Shown: positions 8,007 to 16,726, numbered from the stretch's first letter. The stretch: DNA of 31,584 nt from Prevotella sp. UBA6429 (GCA_002437285.1 DJOV01000077.1:1-31584); one strand, 5' to 3'. The notes: a model not told the origin generated them from the letters alone. Numbers and translations: made by a program.

Positions 8007-8843
8007 ATGATGAAGTTTCCTAAGGTCTCCGTCGTCACCGTCACCTACAATTGTGTGGACTTGGTGGAGAGCACCCTGCGCAATGTGCTCAAGCAGACTT
8101 ATCCCAATCTTGAGTATATCGTCATTGACGGCAACAGCACCGACGGCACGCGCCAGGTGATAGAACGCTATGCCGACCGTCTGGCCTACTGGGTGTCGGA
8201 ACCCGACAGCGGCATCTATGACGCGATGAACAAAGGCATCCGTGCCGCAACGGGCGAATGGGTGATTTTCATGAATGCAGGCCACTATTTCTTCCGACCC
8301 ACTACGGTGGAAGAGGTGTTCGGATGGTATGACGACAGGGGAGAGACATTGATTGCAGGCGGAATACGTTGTTTCGTCAAGGAAGGATATTTCGACAGTA
8401 TGCCGGAGGTTCCAGGCAAGGAAATATGGGATTGGAGGATGTTTAGGCATCAAGCCACCTTCATCAGGCTGTCCGTACACAAGGAAAACCTGTTTGCCCT
8501 GAATCTGAAAATCGTGGCCGACTACCATTTCTTCATGAAGATGATGCTCGCCAACGCTCCGTGCGTCATCTACGACGGCATCGTGGCATTGTATAGAAAT
8601 GAGGACGGTGTATCTACAAGTTATGAAAACTTCACGAAAATGTGGGATGAAAGGCTCAAGGTGATGCAAATGTTGGGCGCATCGGAAAAGGAAATACGGA
8701 AAAAGAGACGCCAAAGGCGCGAGATAAAGGTGCGGAGATGGCTGCTGGTTGTGGTAAGAACCATCTTCCCCTTCATTTACCGACCGTACCATCTGCGCAT
8801 GTACATACGGCAACCGCTGGAAGAGACGCTGAAAGATGCATAG
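8007..8843 (+). CDS. GT2-family glycosyltransferase, atypical metal motif
   Basis: A GT-A fold inverting glycosyltransferase of 278 residues. The N-terminus PKVSVVTVTYNCVDLVESTL, then YIVIDGNSTDGT and SEPDSGIYDAMNKGI, is the hallmark of the WcaE-like subgroup. The metal-binding loop normally reads NAGD followed by x-F. Here it reads NAGHYF, with His93 in place of the Asp. Two adjacent ATGs (8007 and 8010) could start the protein. The C-terminal 40 residues are basic and contain a hydrophobic segment (WLLVVVRTIFPFIY), which suggests membrane association. Either the enzyme uses another ligand for metal or activity is altered. Confidence 0.87.
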   Translation: MMKFPKVSVVTVTYNCVDLVESTLRNVLKQTYPNLEYIVIDGNSTDGTRQVIERYADRLAYWVSEPDSGIYDAMNKGIRAATGEWVIFMNAGHYFFRPTTVEEVFGWYDDRGETLIAGGIRCFVKEGYFDSMPEVPGKEIWDWRMFRHQATFIRLSVHKENLFALNLKIVADYHFFMKMMLANAPCVIYDGIVALYRNEDGVSTSYENFTKMWDERLKVMQMLGASEKEIRKKRRQRREIKVRRWLLVVVRTIFPFIYRPYHLRMYIRQPLEETLKDA

Positions 8844-8878
8844 GCTGTGCGCTGATGCCTATTGCAAAAAGGTATAGT

Positions 8879-9841
8879 ATGATGCAAGACAACACTTCAC
8901 GACAAGCGAAAGTGTCTGTTATCGTTCCGCTATTCAATGCGGAGCCATACATAGAACGGTGCCTATGCTCCATCGTCAGCCAAAGTCACCACAACCTGGA
9001 GGTGATTGTGGTTGATGACGCAAGCACGGATGCGTCGGTGGCACTTGTCAAACAATTCATGACAAGACATCCTGGCGTGCGCCTCATACAGCACAGCACG
9101 AACCAAGGCTCCATGTTGTCGCGCCGTGACGGATTCGAGGCTGCTACGGGAGATTTCATGATGTTTGTCGACGCTGATGACACATTGCCTGATGATGCTG
9201 TCGAGCGACTGGTCAACATTGAAAAAGATACCGGTGCGGATATCATTGTCGGCACAATTGAAAAAACATACGTTGACGGACACAAGGAAAGTATTGCCAG
9301 TGAAATAAAAGACGATGCCACTGCAAAAGACATCGTAAAGGCCCTCTTGACCCAAAAGCTCAAAAACAGCTTGTGTGGCAAACTATACAAGGCAGACATG
9401 TTTCGCGACCACAATCTTCTGAATTTTGAAAGGATGACTGTCTCGGAAGACGGTTGCTTGTTTTACCAGTTGGCAAAGCTCGCAAATAAAATTGTGACAA
9501 GAAACGAAATAGCTTATTGCTATCACGAAAACAAGAACTCTTCGTCACATCGCGTGTACGGAATGAAGCAAGTGGAAAACATCATTGTTGCCAACAAGGT
9601 CATGTACGGCATCTGCAAAGGATATCCGGATTGCGAGGCTGAATTGCAATATAAGATGTCAAGAGCTATCTTTCCACTTTACGCAGAGCGTGTGTCAAAC
9701 AGGGAAATAAGGAAGCTCCTGAATAAGTATGACTTAACCCGATATGGCCAGATAAGCTATGTCGCCCGTTTCTTTACATTTGCCGATTACTGGTTTATGG
9801 TCAAACGGTTTATAAGGGTCAGATTACCACTGAAAAAATAA
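8879..9841 (+). CDS. GT2-family glycosyltransferase
   Basis: A 320-residue GT-A glycosyltransferase. Residues about 10-120 carry KVSVIVPLFNAEPYIERCL, VIVVDDASTDASV and the canonical metal-binding FVDADDTLPDD. The C-terminal part (about 190-320) has a patch of aromatic and basic residues ending FMVKRFIRVRLPLKK, compatible with membrane association. I chose the ATG at 8879 (with a second ATG at 8882) because AAAAGG lies about ten bases upstream. An in-frame ATG at 8855 would add eight residues. The 3' half is AT-rich compared with the beginning of the operon, marking the start of the lower-GC centre. Confidence 0.88.
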   Translation: MMQDNTSRQAKVSVIVPLFNAEPYIERCLCSIVSQSHHNLEVIVVDDASTDASVALVKQFMTRHPGVRLIQHSTNQGSMLSRRDGFEAATGDFMMFVDADDTLPDDAVERLVNIEKDTGADIIVGTIEKTYVDGHKESIASEIKDDATAKDIVKALLTQKLKNSLCGKLYKADMFRDHNLLNFERMTVSEDGCLFYQLAKLANKIVTRNEIAYCYHENKNSSSHRVYGMKQVENIIVANKVMYGICKGYPDCEAELQYKMSRAIFPLYAERVSNREIRKLLNKYDLTRYGQISYVARFFTFADYWFMVKRFIRVRLPLKK

Positions 9842-9854
9842 AATCATCAAGTCC

Positions 9855-11072
9855 ATGCCAATCTCTTTCAAGAGATATATACTGTTGTTCCCGTTGTTCT
9901 TTTTGCTGTTCTATGTGGAAAGCATCAAGATTGGCGGCATCGTGGTTTCGCAATTGTGGAAGATTCCATTGGCCTTATACATGCTCTATTATGTGTTTCA
10001 GCATAGGCACTTGTCAACTCCGACCTGGGCGCAAGCGCAATATTGGCAGTCGTTGAAGTGGGTGTTCACCGGAGGCTATGTCACACAGTTTATGGTCAAC
10101 CTCCAGGCATGCATAAAGTTTCTGTTCCTTCCCCTGCTTTTCAATTTCATAAGAAACAAAGACTGGAATGTAGAGCAAATCAGAGCCATCCTGCTTACAA
10201 CCGTGCATTATTTTGTGTTGACCAACATTCCTTTCCTGTTCTTTGGCTTCAAGGGTATCTCGCATGGACATGACTATGGCACGTATGTGGCTTACTCCGG
10301 CATTTTCCAGAACCAGCATGCCATGTCCGTGATAATGGCCATCTGCATGATCGTGATATTGTCGTATATGCAAAAGCGATATATCGTGGGACGCTGGAAC
10401 AAGATGTACAATGTGTTTCTGATGTGCGTGGCGGCATACGCCATGTACTTGGGCTTTGCAAGAACTGGCTGGCTGATGTGCCTGTTGGCCGTCATCGTTG
10501 TGTTTTGGCCTAAAGACATGACTGTCAGACAATGGATAGCAATGGCAACGGTGGGCGTCGTCTTGATGGGCAGTTTAAGCTACCTGATGGCCACCGACAC
10601 CTTGTTCTACGACCGTGTTGTGGGCAACAACATTACAACCCACGAGCACATGAATGTCACATCCGGGCGTACGGAATATACCGCGGCGGCACTTGAACGC
10701 TTTGTCAATGGAAATCCAACAGAATGGATCATGGGTGTATCAACAGAAAATATTTATGACGCCATTTTCTTAAAGACAGGTATGAGAGTAGGCGCCCATA
10801 ACGGATTTGTAGACATGTTGACAAGAAACGGGATAGTGGGACTGGGACTGATGCTGGTCTTTCTTGTCTCATTGTTGCTGTTCATACGGAAACGCAACCA
10901 ATGCGATTCTTACAGAATGGCACTGGCCATGTGGGTAATGATGTTGTCATTCCAAATAACACAAGGAGGCGTGATGTTCCACACCGACTTGTTGTATGCA
11001 TTGGTTCTTTGTTTACTTGAGAAGGAATACGGGTTATTAACAGACAAACAGACACAGGATGTTGCCATTTAA
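9855..11072 (+). CDS. wzy: Polysaccharide polymerase (Wzy-like)
   Basis: A 405-residue, very hydrophobic inner-membrane protein with about ten to twelve predicted helices (for example ILLFPLFFLLFYVESI near 9-24 and GLGLMLVFLVSLLLFI near 340). A large polar loop in the second half contains TSGRTEYTAAALERF (about 270) and RVGAHNGFVDMLTRNGIVG (about 312-330). The R-x-G-x-H-N motif is typical of O-antigen ligase/polymerase (Wzy_C) proteins. It would polymerise the repeat units in the periplasm. It is the only polymerase candidate in the operon, and with the flippase and Wzz-kinase it completes a Wzx/Wzy-dependent system. Its end overlaps a possible ATG (11059) of the following acyltransferase. 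Confidence 0.85.
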   Translation: MPISFKRYILLFPLFFLLFYVESIKIGGIVVSQLWKIPLALYMLYYVFQHRHLSTPTWAQAQYWQSLKWVFTGGYVTQFMVNLQACIKFLFLPLLFNFIRNKDWNVEQIRAILLTTVHYFVLTNIPFLFFGFKGISHGHDYGTYVAYSGIFQNQHAMSVIMAICMIVILSYMQKRYIVGRWNKMYNVFLMCVAAYAMYLGFARTGWLMCLLAVIVVFWPKDMTVRQWIAMATVGVVLMGSLSYLMATDTLFYDRVVGNNITTHEHMNVTSGRTEYTAAALERFVNGNPTEWIMGVSTENIYDAIFLKTGMRVGAHNGFVDMLTRNGIVGLGLMLVFLVSLLLFIRKRNQCDSYRMALAMWVMMLSFQITQGGVMFHTDLLYALVLCLLEKEYGLLTDKQTQDVAI

Positions 11073-11133
11073 AGATCGCATCAGATTATGGGCCATCAGG
11101 CTAAGGTATTGTTAACAGACAAAGGTCAGACAC
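11059..11133 (+). pseudogene. Detached 5' part of the acyltransferase gene
   Basis: An ATG at 11059, inside the end of the polymerase gene, opens a frame in phase with the acyltransferase. It encodes 18 residues, MLPFKDRIRLWAIRLRYC, then a TAA at 11113-11115, then QTKVRH before the Met at 11134. The amphipathic, Arg/aromatic-rich peptide resembles the N-terminal helix expected in this acyltransferase family. A 14-base overlap with the upstream gene is in keeping with the tight spacing of the operon. Confidence 0.55.
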
Positions 11134-11490
11134 ATGGACATTGACAAGTCGGCCTTGGTGTCGTTTGGCACAAAACTTGACAAGGTCAATCCGCGAGGAA
11201 TACACATAGGCGCGGAAACTTACATTGCATCCGGAACAAGAATCCTGACACACGATTACTGCATGAAACGTCATGCCGATACATATATAGGAAGACGTTG
11301 TTTTATAGGTGCTGATGTCATTGTGCTGGGAGGGGTGCGCGTCGGTGACGAAGTGATCGTGGGCGCCGGTGCGGTGGTCACCAAAGACGTTCCGTCAAAC
11401 TGTGTGGTCGCAGGAAATCCCGCGCGGATTATACGCCAGGGAATAAGCACCGGTAAATACGGACAATTAAAAAAACAACTGTCGCAATGA
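11134..11490 (+). CDS. Hexapeptide-repeat acyltransferase, N-terminally truncated
   Basis: A left-handed beta-helix acyltransferase, probably an O- or N-acetyltransferase acting on a capsule sugar. From the intact start it is 118 residues. It opens MDIDKSALVSFGTKLDKVNP and has hexapeptide turns in GIHIGAETYIASGTRI, CFIGADVIVLGGVRVGDEV and IVGAGAVVTKDVPSNCVVAGNPARII. The His in TRILTHDYC is the likely catalytic base. Relatives as I know them carry about 25 more N-terminal residues. The same reading frame does continue upstream to an ATG at 11059 encoding MLPFKDRIRLWAIRLRYC, but a TAA (11113-11115) interrupts it. So the gene is either truncated by a nonsense change or uses a downstream restart. 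The beta-helix itself is complete. It overlaps the next gene by four bases. Confidence 0.8.
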   Translation: MDIDKSALVSFGTKLDKVNPRGIHIGAETYIASGTRILTHDYCMKRHADTYIGRRCFIGADVIVLGGVRVGDEVIVGAGAVVTKDVPSNCVVAGNPARIIRQGISTGKYGQLKKQLSQ

Positions 11491-12551
11491 AGGTCTTGAT
11501 TGTTACGCCGTCCCCAAAACTAACGGGTGGCGTTACCTTTTATTATAAAGGCCTGGATGCATACTGGAGCAACGACGTGACGTATGTCACCTACGGACGC
11601 CGGCCCAATATGCCTGCTCTGATCTGTGTCGTCCCTGATTTGATGGTATACATCTGCAAGTTGTTGTTTGGCCGTCCTGATGTGGTGATCGTAAACCCGT
11701 CTTTTCGCCCCTACCAGCTGAAACGGGATGGATTATATCTTCTGTTGGCTCGCTTGATGGGAAAGAAAGTGGTCAGTCTGTTTCACGGGTGGGACCGGAC
11801 TTATAGCCGGCGAATGGAACTGAGGCCAAGCCGCTATGTCGGATGGTTCAACAAAAGCGCATTTATATATGTGTTGTGCTCCGACTTCAAGAAGGCTCTT
11901 CTGCGTATGGGCATCCACGCGCCGATACTGCTCGCCACTACCGAGGTGCGCGACAGCTTGGTGGAGGACTACGACAATACGCAAAGAACCGGCGAGATCC
12001 GCAATTTGCTCTTCTTGGCGCGCATCGACAAACGCAAAGGAATATACGAGACGATAGAGACGTTTGCCTTGCTGAAGCGAAAGTATCCTTGTCTGACCCT
12101 TAACATTTGTGGCGACAGCGATGACAGGCAATTTGTGCAAGACGTAAAGGATTTTGTGGCAACGAAAAATATCAAGGACATTGTCTTTCACGGGGCTGTG
12201 TACGGCCAGGAAAAGATACAGGCGTTCAAGGACAACGACTTGTACATTCTGCCTACCTATGAGGAAGGCATGGCAACATCGCAGCTGGAGGCAATGGCAT
12301 TCGGACTGCCGGTAATCTCAAGACCGGAAGGCGGAATCAAAGACCATTTTGAGAACGAAGCAATGGGATATCTCATCGACTCGCTTGACCCCCATGTGTA
12401 TGCCGACAAAATTGGCTTCTTGATAGACCACCCTGATGTCTGCAAACGTATGGGAAACAACGCTTTTCAATATGCACACGCACATTTCCTCGCCAGTAGC
12501 GTGGCCAGAAAGTTTGAGACGGATATAAACAAATATTGCCATGAGAAATAG
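11487..12551 (+). CDS. GT4-type glycosyltransferase
   Basis: A 354-residue GT-B glycosyltransferase. The N-terminus MKVLIVTPSPKLTGGVTFYY has the acceptor-side glycine loop. The C-terminal domain has LLFLARIDKRKGIYETIE (about 175-192), HGAVYGQEKIQAFKDNDL and the signature EEGMATSQLEAMAFG, followed by GGIKDHFENEAMGYLI. Its start overlaps the acyltransferase stop (ATGA), and its end overlaps the next glycosyltransferase by 11 bases, so translation is probably coupled. The surrounding DNA is AT-rich relative to the ends of the window. Donor and acceptor are unknown. Confidence 0.88.
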   Translation: MKVLIVTPSPKLTGGVTFYYKGLDAYWSNDVTYVTYGRRPNMPALICVVPDLMVYICKLLFGRPDVVIVNPSFRPYQLKRDGLYLLLARLMGKKVVSLFHGWDRTYSRRMELRPSRYVGWFNKSAFIYVLCSDFKKALLRMGIHAPILLATTEVRDSLVEDYDNTQRTGEIRNLLFLARIDKRKGIYETIETFALLKRKYPCLTLNICGDSDDRQFVQDVKDFVATKNIKDIVFHGAVYGQEKIQAFKDNDLYILPTYEEGMATSQLEAMAFGLPVISRPEGGIKDHFENEAMGYLIDSLDPHVYADKIGFLIDHPDVCKRMGNNAFQYAHAHFLASSVARKFETDINKYCHEK

Positions 12552-13539
12552 AGTCGTCAATGTATATCCCTATTTCAGAAACCAAGGAGGTGCGCAGAAT
12601 GTCGTGCTGCAACTGGCCGAAAACTTAAATGCAGACTTTCCGACAGTCCTCATCTCCTCTCCAGCCAAAGATGTGCCTGACGGGTATCGCAACAGAGCAG
12701 AGTACAAGCGGTTGTCACTTGCGACTGTCAGAAGGCTTGCCGACGGCAGCACCGTATTCATATCTCACCACCGCAAGACAACGCTCATTCTGATTCTGTA
12801 TCAAATACTGTTGCTCAGGAAATTGCCGGTCATCCATGTGGCACACAGTACGTTTGCAAACCTAAGATGGATCACTCTGTTTCCCAGGAAATGTGTAGCC
12901 ATATCGCAAACAGTAAAGCACAATATGATAGACTACTTCAAGGTTCCCGAAAAGAATATCACGGTCATCTATAATGGCGTAAGAGACTTGGCAAGCAGAG
13001 AAATACTCTCGGTGCAAGACGTTGGGCAGATCAACATCCTGTTTGCAGGGAGATTATGCAAGTTGAAGCGCCAAGTGCTCATGGCAGAGTATTTGCAAGA
13101 CAAGTTGCCACCGCATATGCATCTTTTCTTTGCTGGGGAAGGCGAAGACAAAGAGGCTCTCGTCAAAGCAATTGGCGACAACAAGCAGATGCATTATTTA
13201 GGTCAGATCGATATCAGGAAGGAAATAGGCAAATTCCATTACACCATGTTGTTTTCCGAGAAGGAGGGGCTCCCTTTGACTTTGTTGGAAAGTTGCATGT
13301 ACGGCCGTCCGATGCTGACAAATGACATTCCTGCTGCAATAGAGATAAACAAGAACGGCAAGACGGGATTTGTGTACAGAAGCATCAAGGCTTTTGCCGA
13401 CGCACTCGGCAAGTTGCCTTTTCCTGGAACTGCCGAATACAAAGCGCTGTCTGAGAACGCAAGAAAGGAGTATGAAGACAGATTTCGGGAGGAAACAATG
13501 ATAGAGAAATATAAAACGCTAATGCTTCAGTTGCAATGA
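12541..13539 (+). CDS. GT4-type glycosyltransferase
   Basis: A 332-residue GT-B glycosyltransferase. It begins MRNRVVNVYPYFRNQGGAQN, with the usual GGAQ loop. The middle has ITVIYNGVRDL (about 139), which joins the two domains. The C-terminal domain has INILFAGRLCKLKRQVLMAE and SEKEGLPLTLLESCMYGRP (EX7E-type), then NDIPAAIEINKNGKTGFVY. This E-G-L-P-L-T form is common in GT4 enzymes of Bacteroidota capsule clusters. Local GC is low: 21 of 60 bases in the line starting at 12901. It overlaps the genes on both sides. Confidence 0.88.
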   Translation: MRNRVVNVYPYFRNQGGAQNVVLQLAENLNADFPTVLISSPAKDVPDGYRNRAEYKRLSLATVRRLADGSTVFISHHRKTTLILILYQILLLRKLPVIHVAHSTFANLRWITLFPRKCVAISQTVKHNMIDYFKVPEKNITVIYNGVRDLASREILSVQDVGQINILFAGRLCKLKRQVLMAEYLQDKLPPHMHLFFAGEGEDKEALVKAIGDNKQMHYLGQIDIRKEIGKFHYTMLFSEKEGLPLTLLESCMYGRPMLTNDIPAAIEINKNGKTGFVYRSIKAFADALGKLPFPGTAEYKALSENARKEYEDRFREETMIEKYKTLMLQLQ

Positions 13540-14252
13540 ACAAGAAGGTCAACATCAAGGGAATAGAACTGTACCCTTTCACATCACGACGGCAGATTGC
13601 CGACTATGCCTCTGCTCATCCCGGCATACTCGTGGCGGTCAACGCCGAGAAGATATTGAACCAGACCGCCGAGACCCGACAGATCATCAACAGCAACATA
13701 GGCTACTGCGATGGGGCGGGGCCGCTGATGCTTTTGCGCAACCTCGGCTATAATGACGCCGTCAAGGTGGCGGGATGCGAGTTGTGGCTGTCGCTTGTGG
13801 AGCAGTTCCACGAGGACAAGACGTTCTACCTTGTTGGCGGCAAGCAGGAGGTGATAGAGCAGACGGTCGAGAAGTTGCGCGGCATGTATCCCGACATCCG
13901 CATCATAGGATACCGCAACGGCTATCTGTCTTCTTCCGAAGAGGAAGAGGCACTGGTCGACGACATCGCCGAGAAGAAACCTGATGTGGTGTTCGTGGCG
14001 ATGGGATCGCCCAAGCAGGAACTGCTCATGCAGAAGATGCTGGCGCGTCACAAGGCCATCTACCAGGGACTGGGTGGCAGCTTCGATGTGTTCACGGGGC
14101 ACGTGAAGCGAGCCCCCAAGTGGTGGGTCGACCACAATGTGGAATGGCTCTACCGTCTCATCCACCAGCCCAGCCGCATCAAGCGCCAGGTGAAGCTTGT
14201 CAGGTTTGCCTGGTGGGTGGCTGCAGGGAAAATGAAAGATGCCAAGAGGTAA
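13536..14252 (+). CDS. WecG/TagA/CpsF-family glycosyltransferase (GT26)
   Basis: A 238-residue GT26 enzyme. This family transfers N-acetylmannosamine or its uronic acid to a lipid-linked acceptor at the cytoplasmic membrane. Seen here are VAVNAEKILNQTAETRQIIN (about 34-51) and YCDGAGPLML with the proposed catalytic Asp59. Also present are VKVAGCELW, FYLVGGKQEVIEQ and the C-terminal signature MGSPKQELLMQK then GLGGSFDVFTGHVKRAP, plus WLYRLIHQPSRIKRQ near residue 205. It directly precedes WecC and WecB, which make UDP-ManNAcA. A role as ManNAc(A) transferase, as for WecG in enterobacterial common antigen, is therefore a good inference. It overlaps the previous gene by four bases. A 106-base gap follows. 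Confidence 0.88.
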   Translation: MNKKVNIKGIELYPFTSRRQIADYASAHPGILVAVNAEKILNQTAETRQIINSNIGYCDGAGPLMLLRNLGYNDAVKVAGCELWLSLVEQFHEDKTFYLVGGKQEVIEQTVEKLRGMYPDIRIIGYRNGYLSSSEEEEALVDDIAEKKPDVVFVAMGSPKQELLMQKMLARHKAIYQGLGGSFDVFTGHVKRAPKWWVDHNVEWLYRLIHQPSRIKRQVKLVRFAWWVAAGKMKDAKR

Positions 14253-14358
14253 CCTTCCGTGAGTTGTGTCTTTTGAGGCGGCAAATGACTGAGCCCGCTG
14301 CAAATAAATCTACAGGATAATCAGTTTATAACACATAATTTTTCTTTTTTGAATCACT

Positions 14359-15582
14359 ATGGTCAATGTAATAGGATTAGGGTATATTGGCTTGCCGACA
14401 GCCTTGATGCTATCCACTCATGGCGTTGAGGTCGTAGGCACCGACTGCAATGGGCAGCTGGTGAAAGAAATGAATGCTGGTCATGCTACCTTCAAGGAGA
14501 AGGGGCTTGATGACTTGTTTGAAAAAGCCGTGGACTGCGGCATCTTGTTTACAACACAATACCAGTCGGCCGACACCTATATCGTGTCGGTGCCGACACC
14601 TTACGACAAGTATTCGAAATGCGTTGATGCACAATTTGTGGTTGGCGCCCTGCGCAGGGTGCTTGATGTCTGTCCGATAGGGGCCACCATCATCGTCGAG
14701 TCGACGGTTAGTCCCGGCACCATCGACAGGGCCGTGCGCCCGCTCCTGGCGGAGCATCATTACAAATTGGGCAAGGATGTCAACCTCGTGCATGCGCCCG
14801 AACGCATCTTGCCGGGCAATATGTTGTATGAGATGGTGCACAACAACCGTACCATCGGTGCCGACAGCCCGGAAGTGGCGCAGCGTGTGAAGGCGCTTTA
14901 TGCTTCCTTCTGCCAAGGCGAGATAACGACCACCGACATACGTACAGCCGAGATGACGAAGGTCGTGGAGAACACCTACCGGGCCGTCAACATCGCTTTC
15001 GCCAACGAACTGTCGCGCATCTGCCATCACGTCGGCTTGGATGTCAACGAGATCGTACGCATCTGCAACAAGCACCCGCGTGTGAACATCATGAATCCGG
15101 GACCTGGCGTTGGCGGTCACTGCATATCTGTGGACCCCTGGTTTCTGGTGGGCGACTATCCGCAACTCACCAAGATGATTGGCGCGAGCCTTGAGGTGAA
15201 CGCCTCGCAACCCGAATACGTCATGCGGCGCATACGCGAGATAATGGACGAGACAGACATTGCCGACTGCTCGCGCGTAGGGCTCTATGGCATGACATAC
15301 AAGGAGGATGTCGACGACTTCCGCGATTCGCCTACGTTGCAGATGCTCGATCTGCAGCGACGACACCTTGCGGCACCGCTGAAATGTTACGATCCTTTTC
15401 TTGAGAATCACCGGTTGGCCGAAAGCCAATACGGAGACTTCGACCGTTTCCTGAACGATGTCGACATGGTCGTCATCATGGTGAAGCATAAGCACATACA
15501 AAACCATTGGGACAAGCTCAAGGGCAAGGTGGTGCTCGACTGCCACAACATCTGCCCTCTGCCTAACTCCTTCCGCTTATGA
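14359..15582 (+). CDS. wecC: UDP-N-acetyl-D-mannosamine dehydrogenase
   Basis: NAD-dependent four-electron oxidation of UDP-ManNAc to UDP-ManNAcA, a nucleotide-sugar donor. The 407-residue protein shows the Rossmann loop VIGLGYIGLPTA (about 4-15). SVPTP appears near residue 81 and STVSPGT near 115. The central catalytic Lys is in AEMTKVVENTYRAVN (K201), and the catalytic Cys255 is in GPGVGGHCISVDPWFLVG. The C-terminal domain contains YGMTYKEDVDDFRDSPT, a UDP-binding-type segment. The PWFLV form of the Cys motif favours the ManNAc rather than the glucose dehydrogenase subfamily. It follows a 106-base AT-rich gap without a clear TAnnTTTG box and overlaps wecB by four bases (ATGA). Confidence 0.9.
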   Translation: MVNVIGLGYIGLPTALMLSTHGVEVVGTDCNGQLVKEMNAGHATFKEKGLDDLFEKAVDCGILFTTQYQSADTYIVSVPTPYDKYSKCVDAQFVVGALRRVLDVCPIGATIIVESTVSPGTIDRAVRPLLAEHHYKLGKDVNLVHAPERILPGNMLYEMVHNNRTIGADSPEVAQRVKALYASFCQGEITTTDIRTAEMTKVVENTYRAVNIAFANELSRICHHVGLDVNEIVRICNKHPRVNIMNPGPGVGGHCISVDPWFLVGDYPQLTKMIGASLEVNASQPEYVMRRIREIMDETDIADCSRVGLYGMTYKEDVDDFRDSPTLQMLDLQRRHLAAPLKCYDPFLENHRLAESQYGDFDRFLNDVDMVVIMVKHKHIQNHWDKLKGKVVLDCHNICPLPNSFRL

Positions 15583-16688
15583 AGAAAGTGATGCTCGTCT
15601 TCGGCACAAGGCCTGAAGCCATCAAGATGGCACCACTGGTGAAGGCCTTCCAGAACGACTCCGAACACTTCGAGACGATAGTCTGCGTGACCGGCCAACA
15701 CCGTGAGATGCTCGACCAAGTGCTCGGCATCTTCGGCATCCGTCCGCAATATGACCTCGACATCATGCGTCAGGGACAGGACCTTTACGACGTGACGGCT
15801 AAGGTGCTGCTCAAGATGCGCGATGTGCTGCAAGAGGCTCATCCTGACATCGTGCTTGTGCATGGTGACACTACCACGTCGATGGCCGCCGCCATGGCTG
15901 CCTTCTATCAGCAGATAGCCGTGGGGCACGTCGAGGCGGGGCTGCGGACGCATGACATCTATTCGCCTTGGCCCGAAGAGGTGAACAGGCAGATCACCTC
16001 GCGCATTGCCACCTACAACTTCGCGCCTACTCCACTGAGCCGGCAGAACCTCCTGCATGACGGCATTCCCGAAAGCAGAATCACGGTGACTGGCAATACG
16101 GTCATCGATGCGCTGCACATGACGCTTGACCGGCTTGGCGGCGGCACCGCAAACCATACCGGCAGGCGTACCGTGCTGATAACCGGACACCGTAGGGAAA
16201 ACTTCGGAGAAGGATTCTTTCATATCTTCAATGCCATCAAGTGCCTGGCGGAGAAATATCCAGATGTCGATTTCATCTATCCCGTACACCCCAACCCTCA
16301 CGTCAGGGAAGCTATCAGGAAGGTGTTCGGCATTGTTGATCTCAAAGACAATAGCATTGACAACCTTCATTTCATTGAGCCACTTGAATATACGGAGTTT
16401 GTAAGGCTCATGGACAATTCTACCATAATCCTTACCGACAGTGGCGGAATCCAGGAAGAGGCCCCGGCACTCGGCAAGCCGGTGCTTGTCATGCGCAATA
16501 CGACAGAAAGGCCGGAGGCCGTGGAGGCCGGTACGGTGAGACTGGTCGGCACCGACCGCGAGACCATCATCCGCGAGGTGTCGCGCCTGCTCGACGACAG
16601 CCGTGCGTACAGCAGGATGAGCCATGCCGTCAATCCGTATGGCGACGGAAGGGCATGCGAAAGGATATTGCAAGTACTGAGAAAATAG
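15579..16688 (+). CDS. wecB: UDP-N-acetylglucosamine 2-epimerase (non-hydrolysing)
   Basis: Converts UDP-GlcNAc to UDP-ManNAc, the substrate for the dehydrogenase encoded just upstream. The 369-residue protein begins VMLVFGTRPEAIKMAPLV. It keeps the residues known for the family: Asp97 in LVHGDTTT, Glu119 in GHVEAGLRT, the glutamates in SPWPEEVNRQ (133-134), and His204 in TGHRRENFGEG. A UDP-binding segment DSGGIQEEAPALGKP lies near 288. Full length, no disruptions. Its four-base overlap with wecC and the WecG-like gene upstream form a compact ManNAcA module. Confidence 0.93.
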   Translation: MKKVMLVFGTRPEAIKMAPLVKAFQNDSEHFETIVCVTGQHREMLDQVLGIFGIRPQYDLDIMRQGQDLYDVTAKVLLKMRDVLQEAHPDIVLVHGDTTTSMAAAMAAFYQQIAVGHVEAGLRTHDIYSPWPEEVNRQITSRIATYNFAPTPLSRQNLLHDGIPESRITVTGNTVIDALHMTLDRLGGGTANHTGRRTVLITGHRRENFGEGFFHIFNAIKCLAEKYPDVDFIYPVHPNPHVREAIRKVFGIVDLKDNSIDNLHFIEPLEYTEFVRLMDNSTIILTDSGGIQEEAPALGKPVLVMRNTTERPEAVEAGTVRLVGTDRETIIREVSRLLDDSRAYSRMSHAVNPYGDGRACERILQVLRK

Positions 16689-16726
16689 AAACACACGGAC
16701 AACAACGTTTATATATAATAAAAGGA

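Noticed and set aside
14253..14358. Internal promoter before wecC
   Set aside because: The 106-base gap is AT-rich, but I found no TAnnTTTG box with a -33 match, so I do not call one.
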